64,000 nucleotides of DNA from Marinilabiliales bacterium (lineage in GTDB: Bacteria; Bacteroidota; Bacteroidia; Bacteroidales; ML635J-15): NCBI GenBank assembly GCA_002869385.1, contig PKTB01000022.1, forward strand, positions 1 through 64,000. Reading direction: 5' to 3'. The position numbers were made by a program, and so were the translations under genes. The notes below the pieces were generated by a model that searched no databases, was not told the origin of the DNA, and worked only from the letters and a program-made list of their open reading frames with translations. Positions 29,601-38,708 of the stretch are shown piece after piece (within the stretch, counting starts at the first letter, position 1; every line of letters begins with the position of its first letter).

Positions 29601-32575
29601 TTTTCGTTTAGATTCGCATAATTCTCATCGAACAGATTATACACAGCATATTCACGAACAAGTTGGCCATTCAAAAAATCGATGTTTTTATTTACAGTTA
29701 CATAAAGTTTGTTGTTTGCTTCTGTAATTAGGTCGTTTTTAATTACAGGGTCATTTTCTTTATTTGCATTTTTATATAGTTTCTCAACTTCTTCGAAACC
29801 TTCGGTTATTTCGTTAAGTTTATCAGGATCAAAATCGGGTTTTACATTTCGTAGTTCAGTTTCTACATTTTCATAGATTTCAGTATCGGACAAGTTGCTT
29901 TCTGCAATTAACTGAGTAGCCTTTAATCGTTCAATATTTTCAACTATAAGGTTGTCGATTTCAGACTTCATACCTTCCAGATATAAAATAGGAGGATTAT
30001 CTTCATTTGCCCCGATTACAATAAGGTCTTCAATATACTTCTGCAGATTTTGAGATTCCTCTATAAGCTCAGATGTGGCAATTAAATCAGGATTTGTTGG
30101 GCCAATAGCAGGGGAGTTTTTCAGACTTTCAAACTCACTCATATAAATATCTACATTAACCTTAGCCTGTGAGTCGAGATATTCTGTAATTTGAGCGTTA
30201 TTATTATTTATTTCGCTAGTAAGCCTGTTTATTTCATTAATGATTTCTTGTTGTTCGACACTTGTTGCAGCATTGTCAAACTCTGTTTCCAGATAAGCAA
30301 TTTCATCTTTAAGTGAATCATTCTTGAAAATAAGATCTCCAGTTTTTAAAGTATTTACTGATAAGATTTCCTGATACTTGTCTGTGTATTATTTAGTATC
30401 AATCATAACTTCATCAAGTCCCATATTCGTTAAATCTGGACCTGCATAGAGAATTGCATCAAGATCCATCTCTTTGGAATATAATGACTTGTCAGCAAGA
30501 ATGATATCTTGTTTGTATGATAGCTCTCGCAATGAGTTTTGCGAAACATGTGTTTTAATTATTTCAACTTCATTATTAAGTTTGCTAATATTCAGGTCGG
30601 GATTTGAAACAAGTGAGTTTTCAAGTTCAGCATCATAATTTAAGACTATTTCTTTTCTCTTATTGAGCTGTTCAATTTCATAATTAAGAAATTCTATTTG
30701 TACTTCAATTTCTTTAATTTCTGAGATTAAATCAATTTTACTGTTCTCATACGTTTTAATATCATAAACATATTTTTCGCGAACTTCAAAGTCTTCTTCT
30801 TGTTTGGCCAGATCGAGTTTAATTTCTATTTTTTCGTTTAAGTCATTTAATTTTTCAAGTTTGTTGTCTAACTGGTCCTGATATGATGTTAGTTTCACAT
30901 CTTTGTTTTCTAAGTCTTGATTTATTTTCTCAATATATTTATTTACAGGTTCCTCCGTACTTATCTTCTGAATCTCATTATAGAGTTTATTCGCTTCTTC
31001 AGCCAGCACTACATCATTATTATCAATATCGCTAAGCAAACCAATTTCATTAGAATAGTAATCTGTTAAGCTACTGATTTGTGTTCCTTTATCATAAAAG
31101 TATTTTGATATATCATACATTTCAGATAGAAGCAATGATTTTTCAATAATTAAATTATTAAGACTGTCTCGTAGTTTTACAGACTTATCATCAGTTTTAT
31201 TTTTAAGACTATTTACTTTTTTATTCAGGTCTTCAACTTCTTCGATTTCAATCTCACAAATTTTATATGCAGCAGCAGCATACTCTAAGTATTCTTCAGC
31301 CTCTACACTTTTTTCATCAAGTAGTTTAATTGAATTGCTGATTAATTGATCTGTGTTATTTGCACTATCATTGTAAGCTGTAATATTTTCCCTAATATCT
31401 GTTGTGTCAATCATTGAATTTGCTCTAACTTCCTGGCGTTTTGTTAATTCGGCCATAGCTGTTGGGTCGATATTCAAACTAGCACTTGAATAGATATCGT
31501 TTAAATCTTTAACTTCTCTTGTTAATGGGTTCTTATCAAGTAAAATTCTATACACACCTATTTGGCTGGATTGCGATTCCCTTGTAGATGCAAAAAATGC
31601 TGTTTCATCATATCTGTCAGATGCGTACATAATTTCGTCAAAAGGAGTGTTTATAGGGAAATCCAGATTAATAGGTTCGGACCAGGTATTATTTTTTGAA
31701 TTATAAGTTGATTTAAAAATATCATACCCACCAATACTATTATGCCCTTTTGATGAAAAATACAAGGTGCTGCCATCCTCAGATAGGAATGGAAAAGCCT
31801 CGTCATAAGGGTTGTTGATTATATCTGGAAGCTTTTCAGGCTCACTCCAACCTTCATCAGTTTTGTGGGAAATGTAAATGTCAAGACTGTTCTTACGACT
31901 ATCTCCATAGCTACTCAGGAAAACCACATTTTGAATGTTGGAAATATACATCAAATCTGTTTCATCAATTTTTTTGTCTGCTTTTCCCTTGAACTGTTCT
32001 GGCTTTACAATTATTTCTCCACCGAAATTATCCAGATTATAAGAATAATAGAAGTTTTTACGACCTATTTGCTTGTTGCTTATTACTTGCAATTGATATG
32101 CGTAACGGATTAGATTTTTCCCATTATTTGCTCGTTCTATGTGTTTTTCTATATGATAATCATCCCAATATTTGTCTTTAACACTTAATTTTAATTTATT
32201 ATAAAACAAAATAGCATTATTAAAATCATATAGAAAATGATAACCAAGACCAATGTAAAAGTTTGCTTCTCCAATCCCTTTACCGGCTGCGAATTCTAGA
32301 TAGTCAAATGCTTTCTTTATATCGGTGTTCATCTTTACCATTGATGCACCATAGAGGAAATTAAAAACAGGTTCTCGGGGATATAAACTTAGAAGCTGTG
32401 AAAATCCCTGAAAGGAGCTAGTAAAATCTTCTTCTTTAAAATCATCCAAACTATTTTCAAATAAGTCCTTTTCGTCAGGGGTCATTTCCGTTTCTGGCTT
32501 GAATTGGGCAAATGCCATGTTTGCTGATAAACAAACCAGTAGCATTAGGATAAATATGTATATTGTCCTTTTCAA
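26612..32575 (-). CDS. giant TPR / PD40 / coiled-coil / triple-SPOR protein (three apparent in-frame stops)
   Basis: One continuous frame of 1988 codons read from TTG 32575, broken only by TAA 30389-30391, TAA 28976-28978 and TAG 28136-28138 (codons 729, 1200, 1480). A signal peptide (LVCLSANMAFAQ) is followed by TPR-like repeats (~40-140, e.g. FNFLYGASMVKMNTDIKKAF) and a PD40 beta-propeller part (~190-340, EAFPFLSEDGSTLYFSSKG). About 1000 residues of acidic coiled coil with Asn/Asp-rich linkers come next. The C terminus has three SPOR-like domains of alternating YRIQIAAF / FCIQIGVY / YYIQIGVF type, each ending in DAFIVAY or similar plus NGxR. SPOR domains bind denuded peptidoglycan at division sites. 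TPR plus PD40 recalls T9SS and gliding proteins. Probably a periplasmic envelope scaffold; the exact role is unknown. Residue numbers are approximate. Confidence 0.82.
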
Positions 32576-32876
32576 GTCAAAAAATAAAATTTAAAAATAA
32601 TCAATCTTTAACGAATAAGAAAATAATTATTTATATCCACTACAAGTTAAACACTAATTATCAAATGTATTGCAATAATTATGCGTAATTATATACTGTA
32701 CATAGTGTTTGATGAAATTATTAGTAAGATTACATAATTTGAATTGTTTTGTATGGCAGTTTTAAGTCGTTTGTAGTTCTATTTTGATATTTAAAATAGG
32801 ATGCCTAAAATCTTTTTTACATTGCATTAATAAAAAACTTTATGTAAATTTGTAGAGTATTACCAAAACCTCAAAA
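32576..32876. promoter_or_regulatory. divergent intergenic region with a promoter for the glycosyltransferase
   Basis: 301 bp of very AT-rich spacer between two divergent genes. On the plus strand TTG at 32822-32824 and TAAATTTG at 32845-32852 are 20 bp apart, a good Bacteroidetes -33/-7 pair, 24 bp upstream of the ATG at 32877. I see no RNA gene, riboswitch or open frame in the rest. The minus-strand promoter for the giant gene is not obvious. Confidence 0.55.
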
Positions 32877-33830
32877 ATGAAACTGGCAATAGTTATCCCA
32901 TGCTTTAACGAACAAGAAGTTTTGCCTGAGATTGCAAAAAGGCTAAAAGAGCTATTGCAGGATTTAATAAAGAAAAACAAAATATCTGAGTCAAGCTATA
33001 TACTATTTGTAGATGATGGTAGCACCGATGAAACATGGAGTATTATTGCTGAATTCCATCAGAATGATAAATTGTATAATGGGATTAAACTTGCACGAAA
33101 TGTTGGTCATCAGAATGCACTTTTATCGGGATTACATTTAGCAAAGAATAAGTGCGATGCAGTCATTTCAATTGATGCCGACCTTCAAGATGATATTGGT
33201 GTTATTGAGGAAATGATTGATAAATACCAAGCTGGTAGTGAAATTGTTTATGGAGTTCGTTCTTCCAGAAAAACTGATACGATTTTTAAAAGAGCAACAG
33301 CGAAGATTTTTTACAGAATTATGTTGTTTCTTGGAGTCAGAACAGTATATGAGCATGCAGACTTTAGGCTATTGAGCAATAAAGTATTATTAGAGCTTGC
33401 TAAGTTTAGAGAAAAGAATCTGTTTTTAAGAGGGATTGTCCCATTGATCGGCTTTAAGTCAGAAAAAGTTTATTACAAACGAGGAAAGAGGTTTGCCGGA
33501 AAAACAAAATATCCATTTTCTAAAATGATAAAATTTGCAATGGATGGGATAACGTCTTTTAGCGTTCGTCCAATGCGAATGATTTTTATGACCGGTATAG
33601 TAATCTTGTTTATCAGCTTTCTGTCATTTATTTACATTATGATATCATATTTTCGCGGAGGTAATATCGCAGGTTGGACATCAACAATGATTTCGCTATG
33701 GTTTTTGGGATCTTTAACGATTATTTCTTTGGGAATAATTGGTGAATATATCGGGAAAATATATTCAGAGGTTAAAGATAGGCCACTTTATAATGTTGAG
33801 GAAACATTGCTAGATTCAAGTAAAGAATAG
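32877..33830 (+). CDS. family 2 glycosyltransferase, polyprenyl-phosphate type
   Basis: 317 aa. The N-terminal GT-A domain starts AIVIPCFNEQEVLPEI, with VDDGSTDETW and the metal-binding ISIDADLQDD; RGIVPLIGFKSEKVYYKRG follows. Two transmembrane helices close the protein (~235-255 MIFMTGIVILFISFLSFIYI and ~270-295 MISLWFLGSLTIISLGIIGEY). This is the layout of GtrB/DPM1-like enzymes that charge undecaprenyl phosphate with a sugar at the inner membrane. Sugar unknown. Followed 19 bp later by an exported beta-helix protein. Confidence 0.9.
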   Translation: MKLAIVIPCFNEQEVLPEIAKRLKELLQDLIKKNKISESSYILFVDDGSTDETWSIIAEFHQNDKLYNGIKLARNVGHQNALLSGLHLAKNKCDAVISIDADLQDDIGVIEEMIDKYQAGSEIVYGVRSSRKTDTIFKRATAKIFYRIMLFLGVRTVYEHADFRLLSNKVLLELAKFREKNLFLRGIVPLIGFKSEKVYYKRGKRFAGKTKYPFSKMIKFAMDGITSFSVRPMRMIFMTGIVILFISFLSFIYIMISYFRGGNIAGWTSTMISLWFLGSLTIISLGIIGEYIGKIYSEVKDRPLYNVEETLLDSSKE

Positions 33831-33849
33831 CCCTGAAATAAATCAAAAT

Positions 33850-36060
33850 ATGAAGAAAATAATTTTCACTTTGTTGATATCCTTATCAATAAATCTGGCA
33901 TTTGGTACAACATATTATGTGTCAAATTCTGGTATCGATGAAAACGATGGTCTGACTACAGAGACCAGTTGGCAAACTCTTGAAAAAGTAAATAATTTTG
34001 AATTTCAACCCGGTGATTCGGTTTTATTTGAGTGTGGTAGTGTTTGGAGGGGGCAACTGGTTCCACAAAGTGGAGAAATCGACAATCATATTTATTATGG
34101 CTCTTATGGTGATGGTACAAAACCACTTTTACTAGGCTCGATCGAGCAAAATTTGGTTTCAGACTGGACTGAAATTGAGCCAAATATTTGGTCAACAGAA
34201 ACCCCTGGGATTATTGGTTCCGAACAAATAGCAAACAGCTCATTCGACTCTGATGCAAGCGGATGGAATTTTTATACAGAAGGTGCTGCAAGTGCAAGTG
34301 GAAGCTGGACAGATGAGGATTACATGTCTGCTTCAGGTTCATACAAAATTGAATGTGTGAGTTCCGGGGATAATGTTTATGAAATCCAGTTTAGCTATTT
34401 GAACCTTAATGTCGAGTCCGGGAAAACATATAGTCTTAGTTTTAACGCAAAATCGAGCGAAAGTTTTGTCCCTGCTGGTGTTTTATTAATGCAGCCTGTT
34501 CCTCCATATCAGTCATATAGCTCAAATAATGTGTCAATGTCGCAAATTTCTACAGAATGGGAGTCATATTCAGTTTATTTTATTGCAAATACTGATGCGT
34601 CAGATGCAATGCTTGATATCTTTTTTGGTGCTAATATGCCTGATAATTCTGTTTTGTTTCTCGATGATATCAGTTTTAAAGAGGCAGAAATTACTTCCGG
34701 CCTGACAATGGATGTCGGGAATATTATTTTTGATGAAGAAGCTGATTTTGGAGTGAAGAAAAATAGCCAGGCAGATTTGCTTGAGCAAGGAGATTTTTAT
34801 TTTGATAATGATACATATAGCCTCAAGATATATTCTGAATCAAATCCTGCAGAATATTATTCGGATATAGAATGTGCATTAACCCAAAATATAATTAATG
34901 AACAAGACGTTTCTTATGCCATTTATGATGGACTTGAATTGAAGTATGGTGGTGGACATGGAATTGGAGGTGGGAACACCAATAATATTGTGATTCGAAA
35001 TTGTGAAATATCTTTCATAGGTGGTGGGGTGATTTATATTGAACCTCATGGTTATGTCAGATATGGAAATGGTATAGAATTTTGGGAAAATGCCAGCAAT
35101 AATTTAGTTGAGAACTGTACGGTTTATGAAGTCTATGATGCTGCAATCACAAATCAGAATGCCGGTCAGATTGCCACTCAGACAAATATAGTTTATCGTA
35201 ATAATTTAATTTATAATTCCGAGTGGTCATTTGAATATTGGAATAGTCCTGCAGAGTCAGTTACAAGCGATATCTACTTTATAAATAATACATGCTTGTT
35301 TGCAGGTAATTCTTGGGCTCATGAACAAAGACATGATAAGAGAGGGCATCATTTGAACTTTTTTGAGTGTCAGGCAAATACAGAGAACTTCATAATACAG
35401 AATAATATCTTTTATGAAGCTACTTCAGCAGGTATGTATTATCTACTTTATTCTAATCTTGATGACATGGAATTAAATTACAATTGCTGGTATCAAACCT
35501 GGACAGATACAGTAGCTGATATTAGATGGGGTGAATCATTGCATGGCTATTATACAATGAGTAATTTTAATGAATTTTATACAGATTACAATCAAAGTTT
35601 GCATTCTTTCTGTGAAGATCCTGACTTAACTTCAACAATTGGATTAAATGTAAATTTACAAAATTCAAGTCCTTGTATTGATGCCGGAAATCCAAACATT
35701 CTTCCTTATGGAGATTTAGATTATTTTGGTATTGAAAGATTATTAGACGGGAATGGTGACGAAGAAATTGTAGTTGATATAGGGTGTGCAGAGTATCAAA
35801 ACCCACTTTATGTAAAACAGGAAATCGAAAGTATGGATTTTATCTATCCTAATCCTAGTGATGGAATTATTTACATTGACTCTGATATGATTCATACTGA
35901 TATGAATATAGAAATATTTACTTCTTCTGGACAACTTGTTTTCCAATTATTTAAAGCAGAACTTGGCGAAATAAATATTAAAGCATTGCCTCCGGGCTTA
36001 TATTATTTAAAAGCTATTGAGGCTAATAAAATTAGAGTGCAAAAGCTGATTTTGCAATAA
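33850..36060 (+). CDS. T9SS-exported right-handed beta-helix protein
   Basis: 736 aa. A signal peptide (IIFTLLISLSINLAFG) is followed by TTYYVSNSGIDENDGLT, a typical start of exported parallel beta-helix/pectate-lyase-like proteins. Residues ~125-280 resemble a carbohydrate-binding jelly roll (ANSSFDSDASGWNFYTEG to NSVLFLDDISFKE). Residues ~370-560 form beta-helix coils (NNIVIRNCEISFIGGG, NNLVENCTVYEVYDAAIT). The last ~75 residues are a T9SS type A sorting domain (DFIYPNPSDGIIYIDSD, GLYYLKA, VQKLILQ). Likely a secreted or surface glycan-binding or lyase protein; no catalytic residues can be assigned. Confidence 0.85.
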   Translation: MKKIIFTLLISLSINLAFGTTYYVSNSGIDENDGLTTETSWQTLEKVNNFEFQPGDSVLFECGSVWRGQLVPQSGEIDNHIYYGSYGDGTKPLLLGSIEQNLVSDWTEIEPNIWSTETPGIIGSEQIANSSFDSDASGWNFYTEGAASASGSWTDEDYMSASGSYKIECVSSGDNVYEIQFSYLNLNVESGKTYSLSFNAKSSESFVPAGVLLMQPVPPYQSYSSNNVSMSQISTEWESYSVYFIANTDASDAMLDIFFGANMPDNSVLFLDDISFKEAEITSGLTMDVGNIIFDEEADFGVKKNSQADLLEQGDFYFDNDTYSLKIYSESNPAEYYSDIECALTQNIINEQDVSYAIYDGLELKYGGGHGIGGGNTNNIVIRNCEISFIGGGVIYIEPHGYVRYGNGIEFWENASNNLVENCTVYEVYDAAITNQNAGQIATQTNIVYRNNLIYNSEWSFEYWNSPAESVTSDIYFINNTCLFAGNSWAHEQRHDKRGHHLNFFECQANTENFIIQNNIFYEATSAGMYYLLYSNLDDMELNYNCWYQTWTDTVADIRWGESLHGYYTMSNFNEFYTDYNQSLHSFCEDPDLTSTIGLNVNLQNSSPCIDAGNPNILPYGDLDYFGIERLLDGNGDEEIVVDIGCAEYQNPLYVKQEIESMDFIYPNPSDGIIYIDSDMIHTDMNIEIFTSSGQLVFQLFKAELGEINIKALPPGLYYLKAIEANKIRVQKLILQ

Positions 36061-36138
36061 ATTTTAAAATTGAACCTACGTTAAATATTTTGTTAATAAA
36101 CTTTTTGCCAATAGCATGGTTATTTCAAATGTGAAAAT

Positions 36139-36146
36139 TATATTTG
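36139..36146 (+). promoter_or_regulatory. possible -7 element upstream of bcp
   Basis: TATATTTG matches TAnnTTTG and lies 22 bp before the bcp ATG. No well-spaced TTG -33 box is visible, so support is modest. Confidence 0.35.
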
Positions 36147-36168
36147 TATAATCATAAATATTTGTATT

Positions 36169-36630
36169 ATGAGCGTATTAAAAATTGGAGACAAAGCCCC
36201 TGATTTTAAGGGTGTTAACCAAGCAGAAAAAGAAGTAAAACTTGCAGATTTTAAAGGTAAAAATCTAATTTTATATTTTTATCCTAAGGATAGTACTCCT
36301 GGTTGCACAGCTGAAGCTTGTGATTTAAGAGATAACTATAATATGTGGCTAAAGAAAGGCTATGAGGTAATAGGAGTTAGTACTGATAGTGTAAAAAGTC
36401 ATAACAAGTTTATTGAAAAGTATGAATTACCTTTTGATTTAATAAGTGATGCTGAAAAAGAAATTCTTCAAGCCTATGGTGCATGGGGTGAGAAAAAAAT
36501 GTATGGTAGAACTTATATGGGAGTTTTAAGAAAGACTTTTGTAATTGATGAAGAGGGTAAGATTGAAGCTATTTTTGAAAAAGTTAAAACAAAAGAACAT
36601 ACACAACAGATACTAAACGAAATTAAATAA
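36169..36630 (+). CDS. bcp: thioredoxin-dependent peroxiredoxin, Bcp/PrxQ type
   Basis: 153-aa thiol peroxidase that reduces hydroperoxides. APDFKGVNQAEKEV leads to the active site YPKDSTPGCTAEACDLRDNY, with the peroxidatic Cys in PGCT and a resolving Cys five residues on, as in atypical 2-Cys PrxQ. ISDAEKEILQAYGAWGEKKM and RTYMGVLRKTFVIDEEGKI are typical of the family. It lies 6 bp upstream of recA on the same strand. Confidence 0.95.
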   Translation: MSVLKIGDKAPDFKGVNQAEKEVKLADFKGKNLILYFYPKDSTPGCTAEACDLRDNYNMWLKKGYEVIGVSTDSVKSHNKFIEKYELPFDLISDAEKEILQAYGAWGEKKMYGRTYMGVLRKTFVIDEEGKIEAIFEKVKTKEHTQQILNEIK

Positions 36631-36636
36631 TATATT

Positions 36637-37644
36637 ATGGCAAGTAAAACTGAAGATATAAAAAAAGAGAAGCTGAAAGCAGTTCAGCTTGCAATGGGTA
36701 AAATAGAAAAAGATTATGGAAAAGGCTCAATAATGATGCTTGGATCACAAGCAGTAGAGAATGTGCCGGTAATTAACTCCGGTTCAATATCTTTGGATGT
36801 AGCCCTTGGTGTTGGTGGATATCCACGTGGTAGAGTAGTAGAAATCTATGGTCCTGAATCTTCAGGTAAAACGACATTAGCCATACATGCGATTGCCGAA
36901 GCTCAAAAAGCAGGAGGAATTGCTGCAATTATTGATGCAGAGCATGCTTTTGATAGGTTTTACGCCGAAAAACTTGGTGTAGATGTTTAGAACTTAATCA
37001 TATCACAGCCAGATAATGGTGAGCAAGCTTTGGAAATAGCAGACAATCTAATCCGCTCAGGAGCAATAGATATAATTGTTATCGACTCTGTAGCAGCTTT
37101 AACACCAAAAGCTGAAATAGAAGGTGAGATGGGGGATTCTAAAATGGGATTGCAGGCCCGTTTAATGTCTCAGGCATTAAGAAAGTTAACTGCAAATATC
37201 AATAAAACTCAAACGTGTTGTGTTTTTATAAATAAGTTACGTGAGAAGATTGGTGTGATGTTCGGAAACCCTGAAACAACAACAGGTGGGAATGCACTTA
37301 AATTTTACGCATCAATAAGATTAGATATCAGACGAATTGGCCAAATAAAAGATAGCGATGATGCTACAGGAAACAGAACACGCGTTAAAGTTGTGAAAAA
37401 TAAAGTAGCACCACCATTCAGAAAGGCAGAATTTGATATTATGTATGGTGAAGGAATCTCAAAAATTGGTGAAATAATTGATCTCGGTGTTGATTTTGAG
37501 ATTATAAAGAAAAGCGGAAGTTGGTTTAGCTATGGTGATTCTAAACTTGGACAGGGAAGAGATGCTGTTAAGAATATTTTAACTGATAACCCTGAGTTGC
37601 GTGATGAGATTCAAGATAAAATTATTGAAAAACTGAAACAATAA
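36637..37644 (+). CDS. recA: recombinase RecA (apparent in-frame TAG)
   Basis: 336-codon frame. The N-terminal half has Walker [10 protein letters not shown] and [19 protein letters not shown]. It is then interrupted by TAG 36988-36990 (codon 118), where relatives have Glu or Asp before [18 protein letters not shown]. The second half, in the same frame, has [38 protein letters not shown] and GSWFSYGD. Loop L2 reads [14 protein letters not shown]: the near-invariant Gln (E. coli Q194) is Lys here (AAG, 37234-37236), one C-to-A change from CAG. Both oddities are G:C to T:A changes. A start at 37030 would lack the ATP site. Confidence 0.95.
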
Positions 37645-38657
37645 TGTATCGATTTTTTCTTTTAGCTTTTGTAGCATCGATTTTTTTCGTTTCATGTAAT
37701 AATGGTAATGAAACCAAAACAGACGGTCAGGTTCAGGATACTGTAGAAACTATTGAAAGTATATCAGAGCAAATTCGCGAAAATCCTGAAAATGCACAGC
37801 TATTTGTTCGTAGAGCACACCTTCAGAGAGAAGCTGAAAATATAGATGAGGCAATTAATGATTTGGAAATAGCTTTAAAGGTTGACTCACTTCTTCCAAA
37901 GGTTTATAATGAACTAGGTGATCTGTATTTAACAAGAGGAGAGTCAGGTAAGGCTAAAGATTTGTTAATCAAATGTTTAGAATTATTTCCTATGAATGCT
38001 GAGGCCAGGTTAAAACTTGCACAGATATATTATTATGTTCAAATGTATAAGGAGGCAATGCACGAAATAGTGAATCTTGAAACTAATAATCTACATTCAA
38101 CAGACTCATATTTTGTAAAAGCACTTATTCTTAAGGAAACTCAAGAATTTGAAGAAGCAATTAATGCTTTGCAAAAAGCTATTGAATTTGATAACGAAAA
38201 TTGGGAAGCCTATAATCTTATCGGGATGATATATTACAGTTTGGATGATCCTATTGGTGCTGAGTATTTTACAACAGCTACCAGATTGTTTCCTAATAAT
38301 CTTGAGATTAGATTTAATGCCGGATTGGTATATCAGCATTTTAATCTTTTTGACAAGGCAATTGCTGAATATGATTATGTTATTTCTGCTGATTCTACAT
38401 ATTATCAAGCTTATTTTAATCAAGGATATGTCCATGTAAATGGAACAGGAAATTACGAAGCAGCTCTTGAGTGTTTTACAAATGCAATAAAACTTGATTC
38501 TGCTGCATATAAAGCCTGGTATAATAGAGGATATACTTATGAAGTAATGGGAAAGCTTAAGTTGGCAGAAATGGATTACCGAAAAGCTTTAGAAATATTG
38601 CCGAACTATGATCTTGCTGTAAATGGTCTTAACGAGGTTATTGCAAAGCAAAGGTAG
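37644..38657 (+). CDS. TPR-repeat lipoprotein
   Basis: 337 aa, start overlapping the last base of recA (TAATG). Signal peptide with lipobox FVSC at ~residue 18. Mostly tandem tetratricopeptide repeats (e.g. AQLFVRRAHLQREAENIDEA, LPKVYNELGDLYLTRGESGK, NWEAYNLIGMIYYSLDDP, YKAWYNRGYTYEVMGKLKL), about eight units. Likely a protein-protein scaffold anchored in the envelope. No specific partner can be read from the sequence. Confidence 0.85.
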   Translation: MYRFFLLAFVASIFFVSCNNGNETKTDGQVQDTVETIESISEQIRENPENAQLFVRRAHLQREAENIDEAINDLEIALKVDSLLPKVYNELGDLYLTRGESGKAKDLLIKCLELFPMNAEARLKLAQIYYYVQMYKEAMHEIVNLETNNLHSTDSYFVKALILKETQEFEEAINALQKAIEFDNENWEAYNLIGMIYYSLDDPIGAEYFTTATRLFPNNLEIRFNAGLVYQHFNLFDKAIAEYDYVISADSTYYQAYFNQGYVHVNGTGNYEAALECFTNAIKLDSAAYKAWYNRGYTYEVMGKLKLAEMDYRKALEILPNYDLAVNGLNEVIAKQR

Positions 38658-38708
38658 AGTTCTTAGATTGATTGTTGGATTTTCTCTTAATATTAAAATG
38701 TTTAGGTT

